Shown piece after piece: positions 47,781 through 57,484 of a stretch of 64,000 bases of DNA (the stretch's first letter is position 1; the number at the start of each line of letters is the position of its first letter). Where the stretch lies: contig NZ_OY762267.1 in the NCBI RefSeq assembly GCF_963665245.1, forward strand, positions 1,550,001 to 1,614,000. The letters run 5' to 3'. The notes below the pieces were generated by a model, which saw only the letters and a program-made list of their open reading frames with translations, was not told the DNA's origin and made no database searches. This DNA is from an uncultured Paludibaculum sp. (GTDB lineage: Bacteria; Acidobacteriota; Terriglobia; Bryobacterales; Bryobacteraceae). The position numbers were made by a program, and so were the translations under genes.

Positions 47781-49277
47781 TTACGGCCGGCGCCGTGACG
47801 AAACGATGAACCGGTCATTCACGAAATCGAGCACGACGTCATAGTCGCTGGGCCGAAAGCTCTTTTTCGCGAGCCAGGGAAACCGCGTACGATCGATGCG
47901 CAGCGTCAAATCCTCATAGGTCAACCGGATGAGGAACGAGGCATCAAAGCCGTCCGCCGGGTAGGGGTCGTTCACCACAAGCAGGCGCGCCCCCGGCGGG
48001 ACCGCCGGCAGCACGCTCAACAGTTGATCGTGATACCGCCGGTTGGCGTTCTGGACGTCGTGAACCACCGCCAGCGGATCATGGAACTTCCGGACGTGCA
48101 GCGGCAGCAGGCAGCCCGCGACAAGCACCAGCGCCGTCACTCTTGCGGCTGGAACGCATCGCGGAAGCCGGCTGAACGTCCAGACAACCAGCGCGGCGCA
48201 CCCATCGGCCAGCCAGATCGCCCAGAACACCGCAGGCACGTAGAACGCATATCCGGCGCGGACCGGAATGAACGCCAGGGGCAGAATGGCCACCGGGATC
48301 ATGATCGCGGCCCAGATCATCGCGCGCCGCCGAGTGACGAAGCTCAACAGAATGAGCGCTGCTAACAGGTACGGCATGTTGCCGCGGGTTGCCGGCAGCA
48401 GCCCATAGCTCCACTGCGCCAGATAGGCCGCGTAGTTCTCCATGTAGAGACCCACCGAAAGATGCGGGTGATACGCGGCATGATTATTCATCACCCCGTG
48501 TCCAAAGAACTTCCCAGCAACGTATAGAACGGCAAGCAGGGAGACAGCCAATCCCGCACGCGCCGGGCCCCGAAGCCACGCCGTCTTCGAAACACCAGGC
48601 GGATGCCAAAGCAACTCGTAACACAACAGCGCCACCGGCAGGGAGAGCCCAACCTCTTTCGAGTTCACCGCCAGCAGAAAGAGGCAAAGCAGCACGGCGA
48701 TCTGCCGGGTGCCGACATCCACACCATGGTTACGTATGTGCACATACCAGACGAGGGCCCCAAAGTAGAAGAAGAAGCAGAGCGCGTCGTAGATCATGCC
48801 AGTGTCGTAATAGACGGAGACAAAACTAGCGTTCAACCCCGTTATCAGCATCACCAGTACAGCCGCATCATCCATGCCGGAAAGCTTCCTCGCCAGCAGG
48901 TACAGCAGCCCCAGATTGGCGACCAGAAACGCAAAGGCAGCCACGCGGTAAGGCAACGGAGAAAAGCCCCAGATGGAGTAGATCGCCCGATAAAGGGCCT
49001 GGCCGGCCGGCCGCTCCAGAGAACCCCACACCTTGAAGTGCCCCAGCAGCAACTCGGGAGTACCGAGTGGCTCGAAATGGAAGTCGTCTTTCGCGTCGTT
49101 GAGCACAATCTTCGAAAGGGAGTTGTGCAGGTTCATCAGATCATCACAACTGAACCAGGAGCTGAGTCCGCCGGCGGTGCAATACACGAAACAACTGAGG
49201 AAGACGATCGCGGCTACCAGCAGCACAACCCTGGGTAGTCGAGGGCGCTCAACGGTGGAACTCATGCCAGTTCCCAT
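47781..49277 (-). CDS. Multi-pass membrane protein, GT-C-like
   Basis: 498 residues with about eleven helices. The first loop contains SSWFSCDDLMNLHN, with an Asp-Asp pair at the place where GT-C glycosyltransferases keep their catalytic acid. SLERPAGQALYRAIYSIWG follows as another conserved-looking loop. The last 90 residues are soluble (ARLLVVNDPYPADGFDASFL). Met1 and Met5 are both possible starts. The product may transfer a lipid-linked sugar or be a related unknown membrane protein. Confidence 0.6.
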   Translation of the reverse strand: MGTGMSSTVERPRLPRVVLLVAAIVFLSCFVYCTAGGLSSWFSCDDLMNLHNSLSKIVLNDAKDDFHFEPLGTPELLLGHFKVWGSLERPAGQALYRAIYSIWGFSPLPYRVAAFAFLVANLGLLYLLARKLSGMDDAAVLVMLITGLNASFVSVYYDTGMIYDALCFFFYFGALVWYVHIRNHGVDVGTRQIAVLLCLFLLAVNSKEVGLSLPVALLCYELLWHPPGVSKTAWLRGPARAGLAVSLLAVLYVAGKFFGHGVMNNHAAYHPHLSVGLYMENYAAYLAQWSYGLLPATRGNMPYLLAALILLSFVTRRRAMIWAAIMIPVAILPLAFIPVRAGYAFYVPAVFWAIWLADGCAALVVWTFSRLPRCVPAARVTALVLVAGCLLPLHVRKFHDPLAVVHDVQNANRRYHDQLLSVLPAVPPGARLLVVNDPYPADGFDASFLIRLTYEDLTLRIDRTRFPWLAKKSFRPSDYDVVLDFVNDRFIVSSRRRP

Positions 49278-49392
49278 GATAGCCAGCCGCTTGAGACTGT
49301 CCCACTTCGAGGTGCCGCAACCGGGGAGATCCCGCTACACTCGTGACAGCGGCCCGCTGGGGACATAAGGAAGGGCCGGAGGAAGGGTGAGG

Positions 49393-50799
49393 ATGCAGGA
49401 CTACGATGCAATCGTGATTGGATCCGGACCAGCCGGAGAGAAGGGCGCCGCGACCGCGGCCGCTCTGGGCAAGCGGGTCGCCATGATCGAGAAGAACACC
49501 GCGCTGGGCGGGGCTTCGGCCAATACCGGTACGTTGCCCAGCAAGACGCTGCGCGAGACCGCGCTGGCATTGACCGGCATGCGCGCCCGCAACCTCTACG
49601 GCGTTGATCTTTCTCTACGCCGCGAGGCCAACATCCGCGACGTCATGTATCACGAAACCCAGGTGAAGGCGCGCGAGCGAGCCCGTGTCCTCGACAACAT
49701 CCGCCAGCGCGGCGTCGACCTCTATACAGGAGCAGCCCGCTTTCTCGACGCCAACCGCATCGACACCGGCCGGGTACAGCTCCGGGCCGAGAAGATCCTC
49801 ATCGCCACTGGCTCGTCCCCTTACCGTCCGCCGGGGTTCGCCTTTGAGGACGACCGTATCCACGACTCCGACGAACTATTGGAGATCGAATGGATCCCCA
49901 AGACGCTCGCCGTCGTGGGCGCGGGGGTCATCGGCGTCGAGTATGCATGCACCTTCGCGGCTCTTGGCTGCGAAGTCCACCTCATTGACGGACGTGACGC
50001 ACTCCTGCCGTTCCTTGACCGCGAGGTTTCCCTGGCCCTGGAGAAATCCCTCGCCATGGATTTGCGCATTCAGTTCCACAAGAAGGAGATGGTCAAATCC
50101 TGCGACTCCTCGCAGCCGGGGCAGGTCCATCTTGAGTGCGAATCCGGACAGAAGCTCTCAGTCGACCAAGTGCTGGTGGCGGCCGGCCGCACCAGCAACA
50201 CGGCCGCCTTGAACCTGGAAGCAGCCGGGGTCACGCTGGGCAAACGTGGGCTCATCCCCGTGAATGAGCAGTACCAGACCAACATCCCGCACATCTATGC
50301 CGCGGGGGACGTCATCGGCTTCCCCGCCCTCTCGTCCACGAGCTCTGCCCAGGGGCGTCTGGCCATGGGCCACGCCTTCGGCTTCCTGGAAAAGTCGAGC
50401 ATGGCGGCGCTGCTACCCACCGGCATCTACACGATCCCCGAGATCAGTATGGTGGGCGAAACCGAAGAGTCCCTCCAAACGAAGGGCATTCCGTATCTGG
50501 TGGGCCGCGCCTCCTACTCCGACAATGCCCGCGGCCAGATCATCGGCGACTGCAACGGCTTCCTGAAGCTCCTTTTCGCCCAGTCCGACTTCAAGCTCCT
50601 CGGCGTCCACGTCATTGGCGAGCTCGCCTCCGAACTGGCGCACACTGGCATGATGGTCATGCTCGCCGGAGGCGGCGCCGAACTATTGGAGCGCGCCTGC
50701 TTCAACTACCCCACTCTGGGCGACCTCTACGAGACCGCCACCCACGATGTCGTGCTGCAGTGCGACCTCGCCTTACGACGCACCATGACAGGCGACTGA
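49393..50799 (+). CDS. sthA: Si-specific NAD(P)+ transhydrogenase-like flavoprotein
   Basis: 468 residues from the ATG at 49393, with GGAAGGG six bases before it. The FAD loop is GSGPAG at 10-15, the NAD loop VVGAGVIGVEYACTFAALG. At the redox-active site the sequence is GGASANTGTLPSKTLRE; Ser42 and Thr47 replace both cysteines of dihydrolipoamide dehydrogenase-type enzymes. Soluble transhydrogenases usually lack at least the second one. Such enzymes balance NADH and NADPH. The C-terminal dimer domain (GIYTIPEISMVGETE, LLGVHVIGELASELAHTGMMVM) is complete. The next gene follows after 38 bases. Confidence 0.88.
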   Translation: MQDYDAIVIGSGPAGEKGAATAAALGKRVAMIEKNTALGGASANTGTLPSKTLRETALALTGMRARNLYGVDLSLRREANIRDVMYHETQVKARERARVLDNIRQRGVDLYTGAARFLDANRIDTGRVQLRAEKILIATGSSPYRPPGFAFEDDRIHDSDELLEIEWIPKTLAVVGAGVIGVEYACTFAALGCEVHLIDGRDALLPFLDREVSLALEKSLAMDLRIQFHKKEMVKSCDSSQPGQVHLECESGQKLSVDQVLVAAGRTSNTAALNLEAAGVTLGKRGLIPVNEQYQTNIPHIYAAGDVIGFPALSSTSSAQGRLAMGHAFGFLEKSSMAALLPTGIYTIPEISMVGETEESLQTKGIPYLVGRASYSDNARGQIIGDCNGFLKLLFAQSDFKLLGVHVIGELASELAHTGMMVMLAGGGAELLERACFNYPTLGDLYETATHDVVLQCDLALRRTMTGD

Positions 50800-50837
50800 A
50801 CCCTGAGCTGGCCCCCGGCCATGCTACAACTGGCTTA

Positions 50838-53800
50838 ATGCCCTTTTCTGGTAGTGATGTAAGCCTTCCTGATCGACCCCGACCGAGTGTGGATGTCGAG
50901 CTAATCCGATATATCAATTTGAAGCTGGCAGCGTTGGGCCAGCCCACCAGTAAAACCACGGCGGATCCGTACTTCCTTGAACTAGCCGGACCCCTGCTCA
51001 GAAACTACTACCAGAAGGACCAGCTCCTCGGCGGCCAACTCTGTCAGGCTGACGCCCGCATTCAGGCGTTCCTCGATTCCTATCTCACAGAAGTATGCCC
51101 CCACGGCGCGCCCAGGCTGCCCGCCAACACTTTCGTGCTCGACCGGCCCGGCCTGGCGCGGGCCATGTCCTTGCCTGTCGACGGAGATTCCTTCTCGTCG
51201 CCCTACCTGCAGTCGTACCGCATCGCCCAGGGCGTTCTCCACAATCCTCGCAGCGACCGCCGCACGACGCAGGGCCTGTTTCAGATCGTCGAGGGCGGGT
51301 TGCCCGTGCCCGCCGACAAACTGGAAGCCCCAAAACAGACGTTCGCCATCCTTCTGCGCGAGGCCTTGCGGCCCCCGTCCGAGGTCCTCGAGTTGCCGTT
51401 CACGGCCAACCAGGATGACAAGGACCGGCTGTTCGTGTCTCTGCTGCTGCGCCCCATCGTCTGTCCCGCCACTGGCCGCGACCCGGAGAAATCGATGGAG
51501 ATTCGTTTCTTCGCGCCGGCCAGCCTGGTGAGCAACCTCGACTTTGTCGAGAGCATCTTCGGCAATGGCGGCGATCCTTACCTCCCGGAGAACAATGCCG
51601 CACTCGATGTCCACCACTGGACCGGCCATTCCGGTTGCGTCATTCTCGCCCCCCACATCGTCGGCATCAGCAAGAAGTCGCTGGGCCTGCCGCACTACGA
51701 TCAGGCCACTGAGCGGCAGCGCCGGGACGAAATGTGCTGGCGCCAGGAGGACGAGCCTTACAACGGTGGCCGTGCCTTCAAGATCGCCTGCCGCGACCAC
51801 CGCGGAGTCATGGTCACCATCATTGCCGACAACTACTTCGGCTACTGCAAGAAAGAGGTCAAGACCCAGATCAGCTTCGCGGCCAATCTCTACGGCCTCG
51901 CCGAAGAGGAGCACGCCGGCGGCGCCATCGCCTTCCCGGCCTACGTCGTTGGCCAGGAGTTCAGTGAAGACCGTGCCGTCCAGTTGAAGAAGAGCACGAT
52001 CCACGACGTCCTCCGCCTGCTCGACGGCCGCGTCCATCCCATGCCCGAAGGCTACGCCGTGGACGCCCGCTATCCCGAGATCCTCTACCTGCCGGAGCAC
52101 GCCGAATTCAATGTGCAGGGCGGATATGTGAAGTGGCGACGCGAGGACGGCGAACACCGTCTGACGCTGCGCGTCGGTGAGACCTACGTGCTGCCTTCCG
52201 GTTATCGCCTGCGGCTGGAGAAACAGTTGAAGGGCTCGGCCTGGCGCCTGGTCGGAGTGGTGGCCCACGGAACACTCTGCCACAAGCCCTGCACCGTCTC
52301 GGGCGGCGGCAAGTCGGAGATTTCCAAGTCGATCGCGAATGCGCAGCTCGAAGGCCCGGTCTTCGTGCGCGACTACCATCACGACATGGACGAAGTCGAG
52401 CGGATCCTCGCCATGGACTTCTCCAACATTTTCGCGGTACCGCAGCCGGACAGCCGCGCCAACCGGCCCATCCTCAGCCCGGAGCGCTCGCTGGGCTCGG
52501 TCATCCGTCTGCTCACCCCTTCCGCCGAGTACTCCGATGCGCACAACGCCTGGCTGCGCGGCCTGCCGCAGACCATCCGGCAGCTCGTCTTCACCGTGAA
52601 GCGGTATTACCGCCAGGAATGGGGCGCCAACTGGCGCGAGCCCTTCACCGTCGACCGCATCAACGGCTTCCTCGGCCACGAATTGAAGTACCGCAACCAG
52701 AAGCTCGTGGGCAATTACCTCCGCGTCGGGTTCGATCCGGACGGCTCGTGGCGCATCTACAAACTCCGCCCCGACTTCCACCCAGCCGACAAGGTGCAGG
52801 TGGAAGACGACATCACCGCCTCCGTCGTGGTGCCGCGCAACTCCCTGCCCGACTTCGACACCAAGTATCCGAACCAGAGCGCAAAGCTCGTCGCCAATTG
52901 CGAATCGTTCCTCTTCCAGCGGCCGGACGATGCGGTGATCCGTGGCTTCGACGCACAGGCCGAGGCCGATCTGGCGACACCCAACACTTTCATTTCGAAC
53001 TTCGAACCCCTTTCGCGAGAACAGGCGCGGGCACTCGTCGATCACGTCGTGCAATTCGACAAGTACACCCTGCCCATGAAGCGCCTCCTGTGGGACTTCG
53101 TAAAGAGCGACGAGGGCAGCTTCGTCGTCTCCTCGGCCCACGCGCGCATCATCGATGGCCACCCATCCAAGAATCCTCGCTACCTGCAGAAGGTGCCCGG
53201 CCTGGTGGAACCCCGCGACGCCTATCTCGCCGAAGTCTGCGCGCGCCTCGATCGGTTGGTGCCCTCGAACGAACCGGTGCATTTCCCCGTGAACGCCGTC
53301 CTGGCTGGACGCCGCGGCAATCCGTCGGACCCCAAGCTTGGCGTACCCCCACTGGCCGTCTACAACCCCATCCACTATCAGGAACTGCCCGAACTGTTCA
53401 TGGACTTCATCTGCAGCCTCACCGGCAAGTCGCCGTCGACCACGGGTTTCGGCAGCGAGGGGGCGCTCACCAAAGGTCCCTTCAATGCGGTCTGGCCGGT
53501 GGTGGATCTCAACAATGCCCTGGTCTCGTTCATCCTCACGGAATACGCGGGTTTCACCACCGCCGCCGGTTACGTCGGACCGAAGTTCAAGGTGGACCAC
53601 GATATCAGCATGCTGGTCCCCGAGGTCTGGTGCCGCATCCGCGTCGATGAGCGCGACCCGAAGTTCCTGATCGAAAATGGGTTTCTTGAGAAACTCGAGG
53701 ACTATGAGTACGAGGGCCGCACGGTCCGCGCCAGCCGTCTCGGCTACCGGATCACTTCCCTGTTTGTCGACCGCTTCCTGGGCCGCATGTTCGAAACACC

Positions 53801-54287
53801 GGACGCCGTCTTCACCGAGGAACTCCTGCGTCCGGAGAAGCAGGCGCCTGCCGACTTCGCCGCCGGCATCCACGCCATCGTCGAAGCCCAGCAGCGAGTG
53901 GCTCGCAACTACTTCGAGGACGGCAGCGTCGAAGCCGCCTGCCCGCCCTTGAAGGCGCTGCTGCACGTACTGGTCCACGGAGACTACGGGGGCATGGCCA
54001 TCGACGATCCACGGCTGCGGGCGCTCTTCACCCGTGAATCGCTTCTGGCCAGCGACTGGTACCACCAGCGACTGGCCATGAAGCAGCAGCGCGACATCGC
54101 CCTGTGGCGCCGCCATGTCCGGGAGTTGGAGGACTTCCTGCCCAGAGCAGTAGCCCAGCAATTCGACGTGGACGCCCGTCTCCTGCAGGCGCGTGAGCAA
54201 CTGAACCGCGTAAGTGATCCCGCCTATCTGCGGGAACTGGTGGGCACCATAGGGGCCGACCCCTTCACCGGCCAGATTCCGAACTAG
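50838..54287 (+). CDS. Probable pyrophosphate-type phosphoenolpyruvate carboxykinase
   Basis: 1149 residues from the ATG at 50838; a longer frame begins inside the preceding gene. Its length, single-domain look and the P-loop-like GGGKSEISKS at 489-498 (with VSGGGKS) fit what I remember of PPi-type PEP carboxykinases from Propionibacterium and Entamoeba. Those interconvert oxaloacetate with PEP and CO2 using pyrophosphate. Other strongly conserved-looking blocks are VTIIADNYFGYCKKEVKTQI, DYHHDMDEVERI, VEDDITASVVVP and WPVVDLNNALVSFIL. No other recognised domain is seen. The assignment rests on memory of the family, not on alignment. Neighbouring transhydrogenase fits a central-metabolism pair. 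Otherwise it would be a large protein of unknown function. Confidence 0.6.
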   Translation: MPFSGSDVSLPDRPRPSVDVELIRYINLKLAALGQPTSKTTADPYFLELAGPLLRNYYQKDQLLGGQLCQADARIQAFLDSYLTEVCPHGAPRLPANTFVLDRPGLARAMSLPVDGDSFSSPYLQSYRIAQGVLHNPRSDRRTTQGLFQIVEGGLPVPADKLEAPKQTFAILLREALRPPSEVLELPFTANQDDKDRLFVSLLLRPIVCPATGRDPEKSMEIRFFAPASLVSNLDFVESIFGNGGDPYLPENNAALDVHHWTGHSGCVILAPHIVGISKKSLGLPHYDQATERQRRDEMCWRQEDEPYNGGRAFKIACRDHRGVMVTIIADNYFGYCKKEVKTQISFAANLYGLAEEEHAGGAIAFPAYVVGQEFSEDRAVQLKKSTIHDVLRLLDGRVHPMPEGYAVDARYPEILYLPEHAEFNVQGGYVKWRREDGEHRLTLRVGETYVLPSGYRLRLEKQLKGSAWRLVGVVAHGTLCHKPCTVSGGGKSEISKSIANAQLEGPVFVRDYHHDMDEVERILAMDFSNIFAVPQPDSRANRPILSPERSLGSVIRLLTPSAEYSDAHNAWLRGLPQTIRQLVFTVKRYYRQEWGANWREPFTVDRINGFLGHELKYRNQKLVGNYLRVGFDPDGSWRIYKLRPDFHPADKVQVEDDITASVVVPRNSLPDFDTKYPNQSAKLVANCESFLFQRPDDAVIRGFDAQAEADLATPNTFISNFEPLSREQARALVDHVVQFDKYTLPMKRLLWDFVKSDEGSFVVSSAHARIIDGHPSKNPRYLQKVPGLVEPRDAYLAEVCARLDRLVPSNEPVHFPVNAVLAGRRGNPSDPKLGVPPLAVYNPIHYQELPELFMDFICSLTGKSPSTTGFGSEGALTKGPFNAVWPVVDLNNALVSFILTEYAGFTTAAGYVGPKFKVDHDISMLVPEVWCRIRVDERDPKFLIENGFLEKLEDYEYEGRTVRASRLGYRITSLFVDRFLGRMFETPDAVFTEELLRPEKQAPADFAAGIHAIVEAQQRVARNYFEDGSVEAACPPLKALLHVLVHGDYGGMAIDDPRLRALFTRESLLASDWYHQRLAMKQQRDIALWRRHVRELEDFLPRAVAQQFDVDARLLQAREQLNRVSDPAYLRELVGTIGADPFTGQIPN

Positions 54288-54383
54288 CACGGACAGCACA
54301 CCGCGAATCGCCAGCATGAGCCCCAGGCGGCCCATTGGCGATTCGTGCGCCGCGATGTAAACTTCCATCCCTCCTATTGCGAC

Positions 54384-54413
54384 CCAATACGACCAGCCCT
54401 ATTCTTGTATTGG
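54384..54413. promoter_or_regulatory. Candidate PadR operator
   Basis: CCAATAC (54384-54390) and GTATTGG (54407-54413) form a perfect 7-base dyad with a 16-base spacer, ending 8 bases before the padR start. The 16-base spacing equals that of the dyad at 4522-4557, although the arm sequences differ, as expected for different PadR paralogues. Confidence 0.5.
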
Positions 54414-54421
54414 CATCCCAT

Positions 54422-54775
54422 ATGGGCAAGAAACCTCAGAAGAGCGAAGTGTGGCAGGGCACCCTGGCCCTCATGATTCTCAAGACGCTGCAAGCCCTGG
54501 GGCCGCTCCATGGCTATGGAGTCGCCCGCCGCATCGAGCAGACCAGCGGCGACCGCCTCGCCCTCAACTACGGCACCATCTACCCCGCCTTGCTCAAGCT
54601 CGAACAGGAAGGCTACATAGCCTCGGAATGGGGTTTCTCCGACAACAACCGCAAGGCCAAGTTCTACAAACTCACTGCCGCCGGCCATCGCCAGGTCGCC
54701 CGCGAACAGCGCCAATGGCAGGAGACCGCCGACATCATCGCGCAGTTCTTCGAACCTGGAGGCGAGACCCGATGA
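54422..54775 (+). CDS. PadR family transcriptional regulator
   Basis: 117 residues starting at MGKKPQKSEVWQGTLALMIL. The winged helix is typical: LKTLQALGPLHGYGVARRIEQ, NYGTIYPALLKLEQEGYIAS, then FSDNNRKAKFYKLTAAGHRQV. No clear ribosome binding site precedes the ATG. Its last codons overlap the permease start (ATGA), so the two are coupled. It differs in sequence from the other two PadR proteins of the window. Confidence 0.92.
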   Translation: MGKKPQKSEVWQGTLALMILKTLQALGPLHGYGVARRIEQTSGDRLALNYGTIYPALLKLEQEGYIASEWGFSDNNRKAKFYKLTAAGHRQVAREQRQWQETADIIAQFFEPGGETR

Positions 54776-57414
54776 GACCTCTCCGTGCCCTCCTCATTCG
54801 CCTAAGCAATCTGCTCGGCAGGACGCCCCGCGAGCACGAGTTCGACGACGAGATCGAGGCCCACCTCCAGATGCACATTGACGACAACCTGCGCTCCGGC
54901 ATGAGTGCGGACGAAGCCCGCCGCGACGCGATCCTCAAGCTCGGGGGCATTGAACTCACGAAGGAATCGATGCGCGACCGCTGGACTCTCGCCTGGCTCG
55001 AAACCTGGTGGCAGGACATCCGCTACAGCTTGCGCGGTCTCCGCCGCAATCCCGGCTACTCCACCACCGCCGCCCTCTCCATCGCCCTGGGCATCGGCGC
55101 CAGCGTCGCGATCTTCACCGTCGCCGATGGCGTGCTCCTGCGCCCCTTGCCGTACCAGGACCCGGCCGGCCTCATGATGGTCTGGGAAGCCAACCACAAA
55201 ATCACGAACGCCAACCGGAACGTCGTCTCACCCGGCAACTACCTCGACTGGCGAGCCCGCAGCCGCAGTTTCGACCAACTCGCGGTCGTCCGCGATCTCA
55301 ACTCGGTCCTCTCCGACGGCCATCGCGCCGAAGAGCTCAAGAAGCAGGCAATGACGGCCAACCTGCTCCCCATGCTCGGCGTCCAACCCTACCGCGGCCG
55401 TTTCTTCACCGAGGCCGAAGACCGGCCGGGCCACGACTCCGTCCTCCTCATCAGCCATCGCATCTGGCAAAACTGGTTCGGCGGCGACGAAGCGATCCTG
55501 GGCCGCAGGGTGACCGTCAATTCCACGCCGCGCACCATCATCGGCGTGATGCCGCCCGGCTTCTACTTCCGCAACCGCGAAACCGATTTATGGGAGCCCG
55601 TCGGCATGGACTTGGCCCGGGACTACCGCCAGACCGCCGGCCGCTACATCATGGTCGCCGGCAGGTTGAAACCCGGCATCACTCGAGATCAGGCTCAGTC
55701 CGAGATGGCTGCGATTGCCGTCCAATTGGAAGCCGCCCATCCCAACTTCAACAAGAACTGGACCGTGAATGTAGAATCCCTGCGCGACTCCCTGGTGGGC
55801 AGGACGCGCGCGTCGCTGCTGGTGCTGCTCGGTTCGGTGGGTCTGTTGCTCCTGGTCGCCTGCGCCAATGTCGCCAACCTGATGCTGGCCCGCTGCACCA
55901 CCCGGCAGCGCGAGATGGCGGTCCGCGCCTCCATGGGCGCCGGCCGCTGGCGGGTGATCCGTCAACTCCTCACCGAAAGCGTGCTGCTCTCCCTCATCGG
56001 CGGAGCCGCCGGAGTCGTGCTTGCCCGCTGGCTGATGGCCGGCCTCCTCGCTCTGGCGCCGAAGATGCTCACCGGCGTCGCCGACATCCGCATGGACGCC
56101 CGCATTCTCGGCTTCTCTGTCGGCTTGGCTACTTTCACCGGGATCCTCTTCGGTTTTGCGCCGGCCTGGACGGCGGCCCGCTTCAATCTCTTCGACGTGA
56201 TGCGGCAGGGCGGCGGCACGGTTTCCCGCCGTGGAGCCCTGCGCGCCTGGCTGGTCGGCGCGGAAGTCGCCCTCTCTGTCATCTTGCTCACAGGTGCGGG
56301 CCTGCTCTTCCAGAGCCTGAATGGCCTACAAGCCGTACCCTCCGGCCTGCAGCCGGAGAATCTGTTGACCTTCCGAGTGTCCCTGCCCGCCGCCCGCTAC
56401 CAGCCGCCCTACCGCCGGACCGTCTTCTTCGCGCAGCTCCTCGACCGCCTCCGTCAGTTGCCCGGAGTGCAGTCCGCCAGCGCCGTCAGCTATCTGCCCT
56501 TCGACGGCATGGCCGCCGGCACCAACACTACCATTCAGGGCCGGCCCGTTCCCCGCGCCGGCGAAGAGCTGCTCTCAATGGTCCGCACCGTGATGCCCGG
56601 CTACTTCCAAACCATGGGCATTCCGATGAAGCAGGGACGCGATTTCACCACTGCTGACAACGAGGAGAAGTCACCCATGCGCTTCATCGTCAATGAGGCG
56701 TATGTGAAGAAGTATTTGCAGGGCAGCGATCCGCTCAGCACTTCCATCAACGCCTTCATGGGCGACCAGAATCCCTATGGTCAGATCGTCGGGATCGTGG
56801 GTGACGTGAAGGAAGGCGCCCTCGACAAGCCAGCCCAGCCGACCATCTACTATCCGCATGCTCGCCTCATCTACAGCGGCATGACCCTGCTGTTGAAAAC
56901 CAGCGCGGACCCGCGCGGCCTGATCGAGCCCGCACGCCGCATCGTCCAGGAACTCGACCCCGCGCAGCCCATCGCCGAGGCCCGCACAATGGACGAAGTC
57001 CTGGGCGAAACCCTCTCGCGCCAGCGCTTCAGCGCGTTGCTGCTGGTAGGCTTCTCCATCCTCTCGCTGCTCCTGGCGGCGGTAGGAGTCTACGGAGTCC
57101 TGGCCTACTCCGTCACGGAACGAACCCGGGAAATCGGCCTCCGCCTCGCGTTGGGCGCGGGTCCCGCGAAGATCACGGCGCAAATCGTAGCGGCCGGAGC
57201 CCGCTTCGTCCTGGCGGGCACGCTGGCCGGCGTGGCCGGAGCCCTGGCCTTGGCGGGCCTCCTGCAAGGTCTGTTGTTCGGAGTAGAGCCCCGCGATCCA
57301 GCCACGTTTGCGGCGGTGCCGGCGATCCTGCTGGCGGTGGCGTTACTCGCCGCTTATCTCCCAGCCCGTCGTGCCGGCCGCCTCGACCCAATGTCCGCAC
57401 TCCGAATGGACTAG
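54772..57414 (+). CDS. MacB/FtsX-type orphan ABC permease (ADOP family)
   Basis: 880 residues from the ATG overlapping the padR stop; GGAGGCGAG lies upstream. The prefix domain (EFDDEIEAHLQMHIDDNLR, ARRDAILKLGG) is followed by the first helix (NPGYSTTAALSIALGIGASV), a MacB-like periplasmic part, FtsX helices (LLVACANVANLMLARCTTRQREMAV), the second periplasmic part and terminal helices (GVYGVLAYSVTERTREIGLRLALGAG). It ends DPMSALRMD. No ATPase partner gene is present. The substrate is unknown. Confidence 0.9.
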   Translation: MRPLRALLIRLSNLLGRTPREHEFDDEIEAHLQMHIDDNLRSGMSADEARRDAILKLGGIELTKESMRDRWTLAWLETWWQDIRYSLRGLRRNPGYSTTAALSIALGIGASVAIFTVADGVLLRPLPYQDPAGLMMVWEANHKITNANRNVVSPGNYLDWRARSRSFDQLAVVRDLNSVLSDGHRAEELKKQAMTANLLPMLGVQPYRGRFFTEAEDRPGHDSVLLISHRIWQNWFGGDEAILGRRVTVNSTPRTIIGVMPPGFYFRNRETDLWEPVGMDLARDYRQTAGRYIMVAGRLKPGITRDQAQSEMAAIAVQLEAAHPNFNKNWTVNVESLRDSLVGRTRASLLVLLGSVGLLLLVACANVANLMLARCTTRQREMAVRASMGAGRWRVIRQLLTESVLLSLIGGAAGVVLARWLMAGLLALAPKMLTGVADIRMDARILGFSVGLATFTGILFGFAPAWTAARFNLFDVMRQGGGTVSRRGALRAWLVGAEVALSVILLTGAGLLFQSLNGLQAVPSGLQPENLLTFRVSLPAARYQPPYRRTVFFAQLLDRLRQLPGVQSASAVSYLPFDGMAAGTNTTIQGRPVPRAGEELLSMVRTVMPGYFQTMGIPMKQGRDFTTADNEEKSPMRFIVNEAYVKKYLQGSDPLSTSINAFMGDQNPYGQIVGIVGDVKEGALDKPAQPTIYYPHARLIYSGMTLLLKTSADPRGLIEPARRIVQELDPAQPIAEARTMDEVLGETLSRQRFSALLLVGFSILSLLLAAVGVYGVLAYSVTERTREIGLRLALGAGPAKITAQIVAAGARFVLAGTLAGVAGALALAGLLQGLLFGVEPRDPATFAAVPAILLAVALLAAYLPARRAGRLDPMSALRMD

Positions 57415-57484
57415 CCCCCTCACCCACTTTGCGAACCGTGCGCGTCAATAAGCGCTCCGCCCGGTCCCGCCGGACCCATATTGA

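Noticed and set aside
50982..54368. Very long open frame (over 1100 codons) on the minus strand
   Set aside because: It mirrors the plus-strand PEP carboxykinase candidate almost exactly; its predicted protein has no recognisable domain and the plus-strand product has typical protein character. Long antisense frames are common in GC-rich DNA.
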